A stretch of DNA of 64,000 bases from Escallonia rubra (taxonomy: Eukaryota > Streptophyta > Magnoliopsida > Escalloniales > Escalloniaceae): positions 1-64,000 of the forward strand of contig JAVXUO010002279.1 in NCBI GenBank assembly GCA_033065855.1, read 5' to 3'. The translations under genes were made by a program, and so were the position numbers. The notes under the pieces are model-generated. The model was not told where the DNA came from and did no database searches. It worked only from the letters and a program-made list of their open reading frames with translations. Each line of letters starts with the position of its first letter. Within the stretch, counting starts at the first letter, position 1. This document shows, one piece after another, positions 45,056-55,650 of this stretch.

Positions 45056-48000
45056 TGTAACACCCCGATATTTTTATACGGATTATTAAAATAAAATTTA
45101 GCGGCGAATATATTTTTAAGCATCGATATTTTTATTAGCAGTTTTTAGCGACGTTATTTTTTTTTTTTTTAAATACTTAGCGTTGACGTATACTTTTAGT
45201 GACGAATAGTGAAGCGGGGTCATGTGACAAGCCTATTAAAAATTTTCTAGCATGAAAATCATATCATGAATATTATTGTGGCCCTTTTTATAAAAGGAAA
45301 AAGGCTTCAGGCAAAATAAGAATAGCCAAAGAAAATTTGAGGGGGCATTTTGGTTATGTTCCAAATTAGGGTTATTATGTATAGATTATAGAATAGGGAT
45401 CAGCCGTCATAGGCTTTGTTCGAGACCTATTGCGGCAGAGAGAGATACCGGGAGAGAGAGAAGAGAAGGGATCGAAGGAAGAGTTTTCCGGCGAAGCTTT
45501 TCTGGTAAGTTTTTCTTTTAACCTTTCCCTCGATTTCTTAAAGAAATTACGGTTGGAGGGGAGGAAGAGAGAACCTACGAGATTTTAGGGCTGCAATTTC
45601 AGTGTATATGTATATGTTCGAGTGTATTCATGTGATCTATATGTGTGCTTGAAAGAAATCGAAAAACGCGAGTTTACAGGGGACGAGTCACTGCCATGAG
45701 GCAGTTTAAACCGTAGGTATTAATATACATACAGGTATGTGGGTCTGTGAGAAATGGTGGGTTGTGGGTACCAATATATATGGGAAGGAAATAGCCATGT
45801 AGCTGCCGTAAACATTCGAATGTGTAAACGGGTATAGTAGCGGCGTGAAGGGATATGGGTTTGGGACAGAACCAACGATAAGGGGCTGCTTTGCACCTTG
45901 TGGAATTCTTGTCATGGCAGCCATGGCTGCGCAGAGGAAGAGAGGAGCTTGAGCGCATGGAAATGCCGTGATGGCAGTTGGACGTGGGAAGGCGAGGAGA
46001 TTGAATACCTGTTTGTGTTTGGATATGGTGAGGTCTTGGAGGTAATGTGTAGGTGTAGTGCACGGTTGAGAAAAGAAAATAGAAGAAGAAGAAACTGAGG
46101 TAGAAACCCACTGCCGTAAGGCAGTGGGTGTGACTTGCATTTTTAGTTTGTGTTTTCGGTTGGGTTGGAGTGTAGTTGTTTGGGTGCTCAAGTATGAATA
46201 TGAGCATGGCAAATGTGTACATATATATATAGAATGGTAGTGAGGTGAGTGCATATATATAATATATAGAAGTGTGTATGTGGGTGCAATTTGGAGTGGT
46301 GCATAGGTGTAATCAGGTATCAAATAATGGGTTTGTACAGAAGCTGAAAGAAGAGAAGAAGGGTGATGAGCAATAATGGGTCTAAGCAGTTAAAGTGGTA
46401 CACTGTGCATGAACAGTGTATCACGTGACTGTTGGGTATCTTGTGATTGTTAAAAAATGCTAAAACTTTGCAGGAATATTCTTAGGGAAATATTAGAATT
46501 ACTGTTCAAATTTCAAAATTTTCTGATATCATTTGATATTTTTAATAGTTTCTGGAAGTTCAGTGACTCTAAATTTATTTTGGAGCCCTTAAACCCTGAA
46601 AATGTTCTGGGCAAAATTAAATTAATGTGGTTATAGCATAAGTAAGACTCAGTTTGAAATTGATAATTTTTGGAGTTTATTTTCTATGGTTTCCGTATCG
46701 CATTGGTTTTAGCAAAACGAATAGTTTAAAATTAGTTTTAGTACCTTTTAATTTCTGATTTAAATTTCTATAACTTTTATACATATTTTAAAGCTGTTAC
46801 AAAAATTATGGGACTTTATTTTCAGCTAAAAGAAATTTTGGCAATTTATGGGGTTTTCAGTGTAGTTAAAGAAATTATATTTAATTCGAAAATATTCAAA
46901 ATTTTAGAAAATTCATATTTTGACTCTCTACAATGTTTTAAGTTACGAAAGTGTTTTATTGTAATTTATTACGAATCTCGGGATATCATTTCGCATTAGA
47001 GAACGTACAGTGTTTTCGACTAGGTTAGCCGTGCGCGGAAACCGTTTTGAGTTGTGTCATTCTGGGGTTAGAAGTGAGCGCCGTTTGGATAGTTGATGAT
47101 AGGGTTTATAGTATAGTAGTGTAGATTATTTTTCTAATAAATGAATTTGCCAATTTAGGTTAATTCAACGACTTTTGGATCGATGTCAATTAACATTGCA
47201 TAGCGTGGATCGAGGTAAGGGATTTCTATCCGAACCCCAATTCATCGATTTGTTATCGTATATTTTTTTGAAGTTGCTATCGAATTCTCTTTGGACTCTG
47301 TTATATTTGTTATGAAAATGCGTTATTTGCCTTTAATACCCTTTCTTGAGCCTTAAGCGTTTATTGGAAATCATATTCGATGCTCTGTGTTTATTTCTCG
47401 TTGTGCATCGATTAAATCATTGTATGATCGAATTGTTTTCATTCTTCATATTGACATGAGATTGTGCATTGGTGTGTTTGGCAGGAGTTGGCGTATATTG
47501 GAGGATATTGGTGTGGGCTAGTACCTTGATGGACTAGCCGGTGTATTAGTGTGGGCTAGTGCCTTGACGGACTAGCCGGTGTATTGGTGTGGGCTAGTGC
47601 CTTGATGGACTAGCCGGTGGAAAGTGTTAATGAGCATCGCCTTTGTGGCTTTGCTAAGTGATTACCCTGCATTGCCTGTGTGGCTTTGCAATTGCTCATG
47701 TTATTGCATTCGTGATTGTTTGTATCGTGTCTGAAAATTCATATTGATGTCTGATCGAACTAGTTATGATTCTTCTTTTTGAAAATCTTGATGAATTGCA
47801 TCTGTAATTGTTTCGTAGTTTCTTCATTTGAGCGACCTTACTGAGCTCTCAAAAGCTCACTCCCCTTTGACTTCCTTTCCGCAGGTAATATCGAACAATA
47901 GATCGCATTGGGTGTGGAATAGATCTGAGCGCAGGAAAGAGGAATTTAGTTTTAGTCATTAGAACCCCTGCGTGGGTGAAACGTCTTTGTTTAAATTTTC

Positions 48001-48202
48001 TTAGACTTAGATTTGGTATTTCAATTACGACAGTTGATTGAGAGTATAGTTTGATTGACAGATAGTTGCTCTGATAGCTTGTTTCATTATTTATTGAGAT
48101 AAAGGACACTATTGTCTTAGTTTTATCGATTGATTGAGTATTGTCTTAGTGAATTGATAGATTGAACAATGTCTAACGTTCTGGAAAATTCCGGGATGTA
48201 CA
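45056..48202. mobile_element. 3.1-kb solo LTR inserted in LINE ORF2
   Basis: The insert starts TGTAACACCCCGATATTTTT and ends TTCCGGGATGTACA. ACAAC occurs on both sides (45051-45055 and 48203-48207). Removing the insert and one ACAAC rejoins LINE ORF2 in frame, from endonuclease to RT, which fixes the borders to the base. Start and end are partly inverted (TGTAACACCCCG against CGGGATGTACA), typical of one class of plant gypsy LTRs. No retroelement protein was seen in 3,147 bp, so I read it as a single long LTR. A related, older copy ends at 62163. Its strand is uncertain; a splice-donor-like TGGTAAGT after a purine-rich leader (about 45503) suggests plus. Confidence 0.85.
47508..47620. repeat. 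Three 38-bp tandem units in the solo LTR
   Basis: GTGTGGGCTAGT starts at 47511, 47549 and 47587, each followed by xCCTTGAxGGACTAGCCGGTG. The core CTAGCC/GGCTAG gives short inverted repeats within each unit. Confidence 0.9.
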
Positions 48203-49229
48203 ACAACCATTCCTCTCTCCGACAGAGTTCGTCAAGAACAATTCTTATATTTTTTTCCTTCTCGAGATTACTTGAAGTTGGATCACTTTGTTGAATGAGG
48301 TTCAAACATTTGGAGAGTTCCTTGATCCTTGACTGGATGTGTTCGAAATGGGAAGCATTCCATTTGCGAAGAGCAAGGCTAGTGCAATCAACTTTCCTGC
48401 ACAGAACCTGTTCCGGGGATCCAAACTGTAACTTGCTCCAAACCAGTTGAACTACTAAGAAAGAGTTGGGGTCCCTTGTCCAGACTGCTTCGAACCTGAA
48501 CGGTTTAGGTCCAGGGGTGCTTCGTTTATGAGTTCTCAAAATAATAGGGAGGTGATCAGAGGCTTTCCCTGGAAGGTGGGTGACCGAGGCATCTGGGAAT
48601 AACGCGCACCAAGAGGAGTTAGAATAAGCCTTGTCGAGTCTTTCTTTGATGTTTGCTTTCAGAGGCCTGTTGTTGGTCCAAGTGAACGGATTTCCAGAGA
48701 AACCAAGGTCGATGAGATGGTTGTGGTTAATGAAGCCACTAATTCCCCCTGAAGATAAAGATGCCACCGGTCTTCCACCTTTCTTCTCGGACTGGTTAGC
48801 TACGACATTAAAGTCTCCTAGACAAATCCACGGGCCATGGAAGGACTCGGCAATGGTATTCAAAGTTTCCCAAAACAGACTTTTTCCCTCCCAATGAGGA
48901 GGACCATAAACTGCAGTGATCATCCACGGGGAGCCTGGAGGATCCGAGAAAATAAAAGCATTGATGATATGCTGGCTTTGCAAGGTAATCTCAATGTCGA
49001 CACCATTTTTCCAGGCAAGACAGAGACCCCCAACTAACTTTTTGGAACCTGAGGGAGGAACAATGCAGTGGTTATAGAAACTGAGAGAATTGAGGATGAG
49101 CTTAGAAGCAGGAGAGAGAGTTTCAGAAATGAATAAGATGTCAGATTGGAGGAGTCTGGCATCCTTTTTTAGGGCCCTGGCGCGAGAGATACGCCCAAGC
49201 CCTCTAACGTTCCAAGCTTGGAGGATCAT
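48203..49229 (-). pseudogene. LINE ORF2, 5' part: APE-type endonuclease
   Basis: This is the endonuclease that nicks target DNA for LINE insertion. It starts at 49229 ([20 protein letters not shown]), with the catalytic Asn in WNVRGLG, Glu in LFISETL, ICLGDFNVV, the tyrosine region YGPPHW, RLDKAYSNSSW and the C-terminal SDHLPIIL. The linker to the reverse transcriptase (LRKWNASHFEHIQSRIKELS) is open. The frame enters the solo LTR at 48202 and stops inside it. The start codon overlaps the stop of ORF1 as ATGA. This part itself has no stop or frameshift. Confidence 0.93.
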
Positions 49230-50704
49230 GGTGGCTGTGGTGATAAGGCAGAGCTTATCACCTCAGAAGGGGGTGGGCAAGAGGTTATGGATGACGGCAC
49301 GAATTTGGAGCACGGTGCAAGGACAGAAGGGAGTTGCTGAGCCAAGGATTTCAGATTTCTGAGTTTGCAAGCTCTAGAAAGGGGTTGTTTTTTTGAGGTT
49401 TTGGGGGAGGGGGTATTCGAAGCTGGTTTAGAGGGGTGCACTGTCCAGGCCGTTGTTGAAAGGTTTTGGGTTACCAGGTCAAAAGGGATTGGGCTTGAAA
49501 GGTTATTGGGTTTTTTTGGTCCGGGCTTTTGTTCAAATGGGTTTTTTCTTTTAGGCTTTGAAGGGGTGGGGTACTGGCCTTTGGAGCTTTCAGGAGCACT
49601 GAGAGTGTTCTCAGGAGAACCATCACGTGTGGTAGGTTGGTCTAGGATTTGTAGTGGTTTGAATTTGGGAAAGAAAGTAGGGTTTTTTTCAGGCTTTTGG
49701 GTAGAGGTCGAGGGGGCGGCGATAAAGGTGATGGGTTGGGGGCTGACATGTGTGTTGCTCGAGGGTGAGATTATCGAGGTTATCTCGGGGGCTGTGTTGA
49801 TGAGCGAGGTGCAGGGCTTCTCCGGGCCTGAAACAGGGTGAAGATTGAGGTTTGTATGGGATTTGATACCCCCCGCCGGTACCGAATAGCTGGAGAAAAG
49901 TTCAGATGAGCTGGGTTGAACCGGCTGATTTTGGCTAGTGTGGAGCATTTGGGGGTTCCATTCAGCTGATTTTGGGGTGGAGCTGTGGTGGTCAGCCCGA
50001 AGCCAGGGGCCAAAGGGGTTGGATTTATTGCTTAGGCAAGACAGGGGAGGTTGAGGACAGTTTTTTTGCACATGGCCAATCCTTCCGCAATTGAAGCAAA
50101 AATCGGGAAGCCTTTCATATTTAAGTTGGATCCAGGAGGTAGAAGTAGATTCTCAGTTTTTTAGGAAGCCCGTGTGGAGCGGCTTGCGTATATCTATCTC
50201 CACTTGGATTCGCAAGTACTTACACCAAGCAATACTACCATCAGCAGTAAAGTCCATCTCCAAGAGCTTACCTATTCTTGCGCAAATTTTCTCAGCATTT
50301 GGCCTAGTCATTTGGTTTGGAGGTAGCCCACAAATCCGTAACCAAAATGGTGAGTGATTGAAATCAATTTCCTCAATCGTGCAGTTTGCAGGCCAGTCTC
50401 GGATGACCATGTGGGAGCTCATGAGCGACCAAGGTCTAGCAGCTAGGATCCTCTTCCTGTCCCACTCATGGTTGAAGGTAAAGCTGAAAATATTCTCCTC
50501 TTGGGGGGAGATCTTCATTCCTTTTGAGGGGTTTCAAGCTTTGAGTAGAATAGAGTAGGCTAATGTAGTATTAACCTTTTTGTTGCTGATAACTTTTGCA
50601 ATAAGGGTCAGTGCCGATTCCCTGTTGGCGTTTGATTCATCCTCTTCGAGATCTAGAGGTTCCTCCACTAGCAGGGATTTGGTTTTGTCAATAATGGCTT
50701 CCAT
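49226..50704 (-). pseudogene. LINE ORF1 (DUF4283-like domain and CCHC zinc knuckle), two stops
   Basis: ORF1 binds the LINE RNA. From the ATG at 50704 it reads MEAIIDKTKSLLVEEPLDLE, then a DUF4283-type domain (NIFSFTFNHEWDRKRILAAR, SHMVIRDW, FWLRICGLPPNQMT, IGKLLEMDF, YLRIQVEIDIRKPL) and a CCHC knuckle ([14 protein letters not shown], near 50050). A long Ser/Pro/Lys-rich tail ends at TGA (49226-49228). Two TGA stops (50534-50536 and 50153-50155) interrupt it without changing frame. The first sits where a Trp codon (TGG) would be expected, so C-to-T decay of methylated DNA is plausible. Confidence 0.9.
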
Positions 50705-51115
50705 GGAACAAGGGCCAACTATAAGGAGGATCAGAGACGATTGGGTGCAGGGTACAGACAAACAGGGAATTAATGAGGAGAAATGTTGTTGGGGAAGAGA
50801 TGGTTTGGTCAAGAAAGTCTCCCAAGAGAGGAGGGGCAACAGAGGTGGAGTGTAATTTTTTTGGGGGACAAAAGGGGGTACTGGGTCCAGAGAGGCAGAG
50901 AAATTGATGGGGGGAGAGGTTGTTGAGGGAGGAAAAAAGGGGAGTTAAGACAGGGGGATTAAGCTGTGAGAAAAGAGATTGACGGAGCAGGTGAGGTCAG
51001 AAAACTATGGTGAAAGAGATGCAAGAGAAGCTGGGCTGAGGATAAAACTCGCCTGAGGGGATCTCCAGCAGGGAGAGGGGAGACGCTACTCAGAGAGAGA
51101 GAGTGGAGCCCTTAG
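50705..51115 (-). other. LINE 5' untranslated region
   Basis: From the ORF1 start to the target-site duplication. It is G/A-rich on the plus strand, so C/T-rich on the LINE strand, ending in CTCTCTCTCTGAGTAGCG-like sequence. It probably contains the internal LINE promoter. Confidence 0.6.
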
Positions 51116-51130
51116 TTCCCAGTTGAACAT

Positions 51131-53230
51131 AATGCTAGGAAAGCCTTACTAGCAAATTGAACTCTACAAGCCAGGCTCAGCTCGCAACTCTCGTCATATC
51201 CATCAAGGTCTAATTCAGATACGAAGACTGCGGAGCCATCGTGAAATGCCTCCAATTCAAGTTTTGATAGGACACTAAAGATGACTGTGGAGCCATTGCT
51301 TTAAGCCTTTTTAACTCTGTGAAGATAGTAATCTTGAAGCCTACAGTTGTCATGAACACGCACGAGGCTACCACTTGAACGTGGAGGTGCCTTTAACTTC
51401 ATGGAATCAATTCTTACATTATGCTACTCATAATTTCAGAGGCATGCAAACTCTCTATAGCTGTTACGGTACATGGCATTGGGAAGGAAAAGAGTGTTAG
51501 AACTTCTGAGCAGAAACAAGTTACTCCTATAGGCTGCCTCCATATTATCTAACAATGGATGCAAATTTTCGAGTCAGTTGGAATAGAGTCCGTTTTATAT
51601 TCTAGAACAGAGAAGTTTGCACTGCTTGAGGAACTAGCAGCAGGGAGTTCAGGGGCTAAGTGCAGAGTTGTGATTGCTTGTTTAGGATCTTTGCTTGGTA
51701 GTTGTAGCTATTTGATTATGTTTGGTTTCTTCAAATGGTGTAGGTAGTTTCGATTGTATATTTATTTTTATTTTTTGAGCTTAATTAATAGAATACTAGC
51801 ATTCTTTATCACAAAAAAAGAAAAACACCAAGTTCATTACGGCAAAAGAAACTGCGAAAGTAAGCACTAACGCTACCCCTAGCAGTCAAATTCAAAGAGT
51901 ATATGAAACACTTACTACGTCTCTGAAAAGCAAGTACAAAAGTCGTTCAAAGTGTACGTCTTACAAGGCAAAATGACTTTTCACCAGAATCTGATTCATA
52001 ATGCAGTGGATGTAAATCGTTTTACCACAGGATGCATTCCCTTCACAGATGAATCAAAATTTAAAAGCAAGCTACTAATGAATATATTTAAAAGAAGTAA
52101 TAAGGGCTAATGTCAAATATGTCCCCTAAAATATCATCTCAGTACGAGAAAATATTTTGTGATTGTCTAACGTCAAATCACCGCCGTTCGTTGGTGTTAA
52201 ACTACCATTTATATTCTGACAAATAAGTAGTATATAAGCTTGTGGGCCCACGATCTAGCTCAACCTTGAACCTTAACGATGGTAAACTATTATTAAAAAG
52301 AAATGAGAAAAGAAAAAATATATATAAAAAGGAGTCCACTCATCAACTCTCTCTACCTTCTACAAGAAGAAAATACGGATCCACATGCAACAATCCACTA
52401 CGGCCATAAGCGCCCTCACCCCCCCCTCCCCCCCTATCTAATGGTCTCTTTCTCTCTGTAAAATATTTTCTTCTCCAATCACAGCTAGACAATCTCCTCA
52501 AGTTAAAGAAGATTGGATAATTTTGATTTCATTAGGGGTACAAATCTATTGTTTTTAACTCTTTGTCTTTTCTCAAATGCAATGAATTCATTGTCCTGAC
52601 TATTCAATCAGTTTCTATGTCGTAGTGTTTGTTTATAAATCTCGATTTTTCATCTGTGAACTTTTTTTCACATTTAAACGGATGTTAGTATGTTTTTTTA
52701 CAGGATTTGTTGGCTTATGATGAATTTGTCTTCTGAAGAACTTCAAGGAGTATAACATGGTTGTTGAAGTGTGCGATTGTACAAAAGCTGATAAAGAGTT
52801 TAATTGACTCATGTTATGGACATTTTGATTAGATAAGAAACTTAAAAATTTAATGTAAACGTCATGTTTGGATCATGTTATGGGCACTTTGATCAAATTA
52901 TGACTAGAGAATACAATATAAAATCCATGGTACTTCGTTTTCCAATGTTTATGTTCATGAGAAGAACTTGGTTGTAACTGCTTGGTTCAACTTATGTGTA
53001 GTACCTCCTTTTTGGTTAATTGGTTCACACACAAATCCCAATGATCATCTGCAGCAATTTATTTTTATTATTATAAGGTTGAAGATTAAGGTTAACTGAT
53101 CCATGGATAAGTAGTCCACTCCTTCTCCTTGATGCCTACGAGGTTCTTTGATTTTTTTTTCCAGCTTCATTGTGATCAAAAGACTAATTTTATACCTAGA
53201 GCTGCGGTTACAAAGTGGATTTTTACAGTT
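51131..53230. other. Unidentified DNA between the LINE and the second LTR
   Basis: On the minus strand 51415-51140 can be read as protein with one stop (KLKAPPRSSGSLVRVHDNCR ... FVSELDLDGYDESCELS), which looks exon-like but matches no family I recognise. The rest, including a C-rich tract near 52420, is AT-rich with no gene seen. Confidence 0.4.
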
Positions 53231-53339
53231 CATGGACTACATCATCCCAATTCATTAAGATGAGTCTCAAGAAATCCCAAGTCTAAACAAACTTCTTTCA
53301 GACATTTTGTCAAACAAAAATTATGTTCAATTGAAGTTT

Positions 53340-53720
53340 GAAAACAACAAGCCAAATCCTGGATGGATATACCACTATATAAAATGGCAAAGAGAAAGCT
53401 AAGCAAAGTGAGGTGGTGGTGACATTCCTTATGGTGTAGACAGACGGAGAAGAGAAGAGAAGAGAAGATGTAAAGTATGAAAGCAGATAGAGAAGAGAAG
53501 AGAAGAAATGAGGCAACCGGTGATCGAATTGTGAAATCCGGCGAGGGGGAGCGCGAACTACCGGTAAGCCTCCACTATTCTTCCCTCAATTTAACTTCAA
53601 AATATTTTTGTGTTTTACTGTGTGTGCGCTGTGTGTTTATGGGCTGTGGTCCTGTGGAAGGGACAGACTGCTAGGCAGCCGTAAAAGGTAGTGGGTGTGC
53701 TTTGTGTGTGTGTGTAATAT
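53340..53720 (+). repeat. Fragment of the second, older LTR of the 3.1-kb family
   Basis: It has a TATA-like CTATATAAAATGG near 53375, a GAGAAGAGAAG leader, a donor-like CCGGTAAGCC, and then GCCGTAAAAGGTAGTGGGTG followed by GTGTG repeats. The last part matches CCGTAAGGCAGTGGGTGTG at about 46116 in the intact solo LTR. The Pack-MULE interrupts it at 53721, and it continues at 55128. Confidence 0.6.
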
Positions 53721-53944
53721 GGGGGTAAATACACTTTGCCCCCATTGTACTTTAGGCCGGTTGAATTATGGTAACCTATTTTTTAAAATGTTGCACTAAA
53801 CCTACTTCTACTCATCAAAATTGGGTAAACTCGAATGGGCATAATAAATGCATTTGAAATGTCAAAAGTGCTCACTTTTATCCCCAAAATTTTCAAACTC
53901 CTCCCATTTTCAAAACTTTCTTCACCAGCCACCTCTTCCCCACA

Positions 53945-54140
53945 TTCCAACTACCCACCCACACCCGCATACACACAGTTCCAACCTAGCAACCGACCCC
54001 CCCCCCCCAATCACACACCCCACAGACAAGAACGCCACCCTCACACACAAACACACAGGGGAATTTACAAAATAGTCTCACAAGCACAAGATACTTACAA
54101 GTTCACACACACGCGCGCAGACACACATACACACACAAAG
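53945..54140. repeat. CA-rich tract in the left arm of the Pack-MULE
   Basis: CACACA-rich low-complexity DNA with a C-run at about 53998-54008. It is complementary in composition to the GT-rich tract at 54710-54880 in the right arm. Confidence 0.7.
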
Positions 54141-54269
54141 TCGGACGAGAGGATGGTCAGTTATAATGATTAACAAACAAGTTTATGATTCAGTTTTTTA
54201 TCACACACGACGAAACCAATCCAAGGATAGGTTGAAAAAAGGACATAAAATCAAAAGCCACAAACCCAG

Positions 54270-54640
54270 GCCCTCATAGTATGACACAAAACAAACCCCA
54301 AGCTTTTGGCTGAACGTAATATCTCGAATAACGACCGCCTCTACCGTATTCACCATCACCACGATCACGGCTACCTCTGTGCCCTCCCCTACTATACGAA
54401 ACGCCGTTAGCATCGCGATGACCACCACCTCCTTATTCACGACGGCCACCACCACTTCCACCGTTGCAAAAACCACCTTTACCGCCACTACCGCTGCCAC
54501 GAGACTGGGCGTGATTGACTGAGATCTTGCATCCGTCAAGATCATGCCCGTTCATCGCTTCGAATGCATCCTTCATCGACTACTCGTCTTTGAAGTCACG
54601 AATCTAAACCTCCTTGATCTCCTAATATCCAGATCGTTAA
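54270..54640 (-). pseudogene. Captured glycine-rich RNA-binding protein (GRP7-type) fragment
   Basis: On the minus strand the end of an RNA-recognition motif can be read, IINDLDIRRSRRFRFVTSK, corresponding to the RNP1 region. A frame change leads into FKDE-stop-SMKDAFEAMNGHDLDGCK and ISVNHAQSRGSGSGGKGG. A glycine-rich tail with Arg and Tyr follows (GGSGGGRRE, SYSRGGHRGSRDRGDGEYGR). These are the hallmarks of plant GRP7/GRP8 proteins, which bind RNA and act in clock and stress responses. The start is missing, and two stops and a frameshift are present, so it is dead. It shows no intron over the part kept, though the piece is too short to tell retro-copy from direct capture. Confidence 0.82.
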
Positions 54641-54709
54641 TGATCTACAGACCAAACAAACAGAAAAATCACCAGATATGATGAATACACATATGTAATA
54701 ATGCGTTCA

Positions 54710-54890
54710 GTGTGAGTGGGGTGTGGGTTCGCTAGCTTGTGTGTATGTGGGTATGGGTGTGTGTTTATGTTGATTTTTGTAGTGTGAGTGGGGTGTGGGT
54801 TTGTGTCGGTGTCAGTGTGTGTTCGTGTCAGTGTTTGTGGGTATATGCATGTGTTTGTGTGTGTGTGTGTGTGTTTTTTTTTTTTTGCAG
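54710..54890. repeat. GT-rich tract in the right arm of the Pack-MULE
   Basis: GTGTGT-rich low-complexity DNA with an internal duplication of TGTAGTGTGAGTGGGGTGTG, ending in a T-run. Confidence 0.7.
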
Positions 54891-55127
54891 TATGATCGTG
54901 TGTATGCCTGTAGTGTCTCTATGTTAAATGAAAAAGGGTATGTTGGTCTTTAAAAATTATTGAACAACTACCCCCCCCCCCCTCTTAAAGAAGTGTGTCA
55001 ACTTGGATGAAAACGTCCAATTTACACAATTTTGATGAGTAGAAATAGGTTTAGTGCAACTTTTTAAAAAAGAGGGGGACCATAACTCAACCGGCCTAAA
55101 GTACAAGGGGGCAAAGTATATTTACCG

Positions 55128-55245
55128 GTATAATATGTGTGACCGTGTGTGTATGGTGTTTGTAACTGTGTTGGTGTGCATGCATGTGTGCTGTGTGATG
55201 TGGGTGTGTGTGTAGTGTGTATCGGGTATGTGTAAAAAAATTCTT
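55128..55245 (+). repeat. Continuation of the older LTR, GT-rich
   Basis: TATAATATGTGTGACCGTGT and TATGGTGTTTGTAACTGTG match 60226-60290 and, less closely, 60905-60945. It reads as part of the GT-rich interior of the older LTR. Confidence 0.5.
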
Positions 55246-55650
55246 TGAGAGGAATAAGAAATATATACCATGGAAAATAACATGTACATATTGTCATTAC
55301 TGAGATCCAAACTGAAATGTAAGAAAACAACAACTCAAACAATAGCTACCAGACAAAACACCACTAATGCGTAGAGAAAACAAAACACCGAAGCTCTATC
55401 CACCATCAAACGATTCTTGCCTGACTCCAAGTCCAAAAGTTAAAGCAAAGTACGCCAATGCTAAAGAGAGCTACAATACGCAATATGTGCCTTGGGCAAT
55501 GTGCAATGTATGCAACTTCTGGCCGTTCTTACATATGTTGCATAAAAGATTACTAACAGGCACTCAAGAACATGGTTCTTCTCTACATTTTATCTGCATA
55601 AGTAAATTTGAGTGAGCGACCAATATAATAAGATATGATATTTCATTTTC
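55246..55650. other. Spacer, probably the 3' end of the second LINE
   Basis: No conserved motif. It lies between GT-rich LTR DNA and the RNase H/zinc-binding end of the degenerate LINE. No poly(A) tail or duplication was found to mark the LINE end. Confidence 0.35.

Larger units (their letters stand above)
41974..51115 (-). mobile_element. Full-length L1-type LINE, interrupted by a solo LTR
   Basis: A 15-bp target-site duplication TTCCCAGTTGAACAT lies at 41959-41973 and 51116-51130. The left end carries a T-run (41973-41981), which is the poly(A) tail of a minus-strand element. Inside are a 5' UTR, ORF1 with a nucleic-acid-binding domain and CCHC knuckle, and ORF2 with endonuclease, reverse transcriptase, zinc-binding and RNase H domains. 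Without the 3,147-bp LTR and its 5-bp duplication the LINE is about 5,990 bp, the usual size for a complete plant L1. In-frame stops and frameshifts show this copy is now defective. Confidence 0.95.
53721..55127. mobile_element. Pack-MULE-like element with long terminal inverted repeats
   Basis: The left end (GGGGGTAAATACACTTTGCC) and the right end on the other strand (CGGTAAATATACTTTGCCCC) pair for over 100 bp, through GTACTTTAGGCCGGTTGA and GTTGCACTAAACCTA. CA-rich and GT-rich arms extend the pairing further in. A 9-bp duplication GT(G/A)TAATAT flanks it (53712-53720 and 55128-55136), as for Mutator elements. Related sequence at 60226 (TATAATATGTGTGAC) shows the uninterrupted form. The 1,407-bp element has no transposase and carries a fragment of a host RNA-binding protein gene. 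Confidence 0.85.

Noticed and set aside
45674-46323. Two overlapping minus-strand frames of 182 and 205 codons
   Set aside because: They lie in the solo LTR, have skewed composition and no domain. The LINE frame and ACAAC duplications show the DNA is an insertion.
54201-54545. 114-codon Val/Ala-rich minus-strand frame
   Set aside because: A shadow frame of the captured glycine-rich RNA-binding protein; the Gly/Arg/Tyr frame is the one with family hallmarks.
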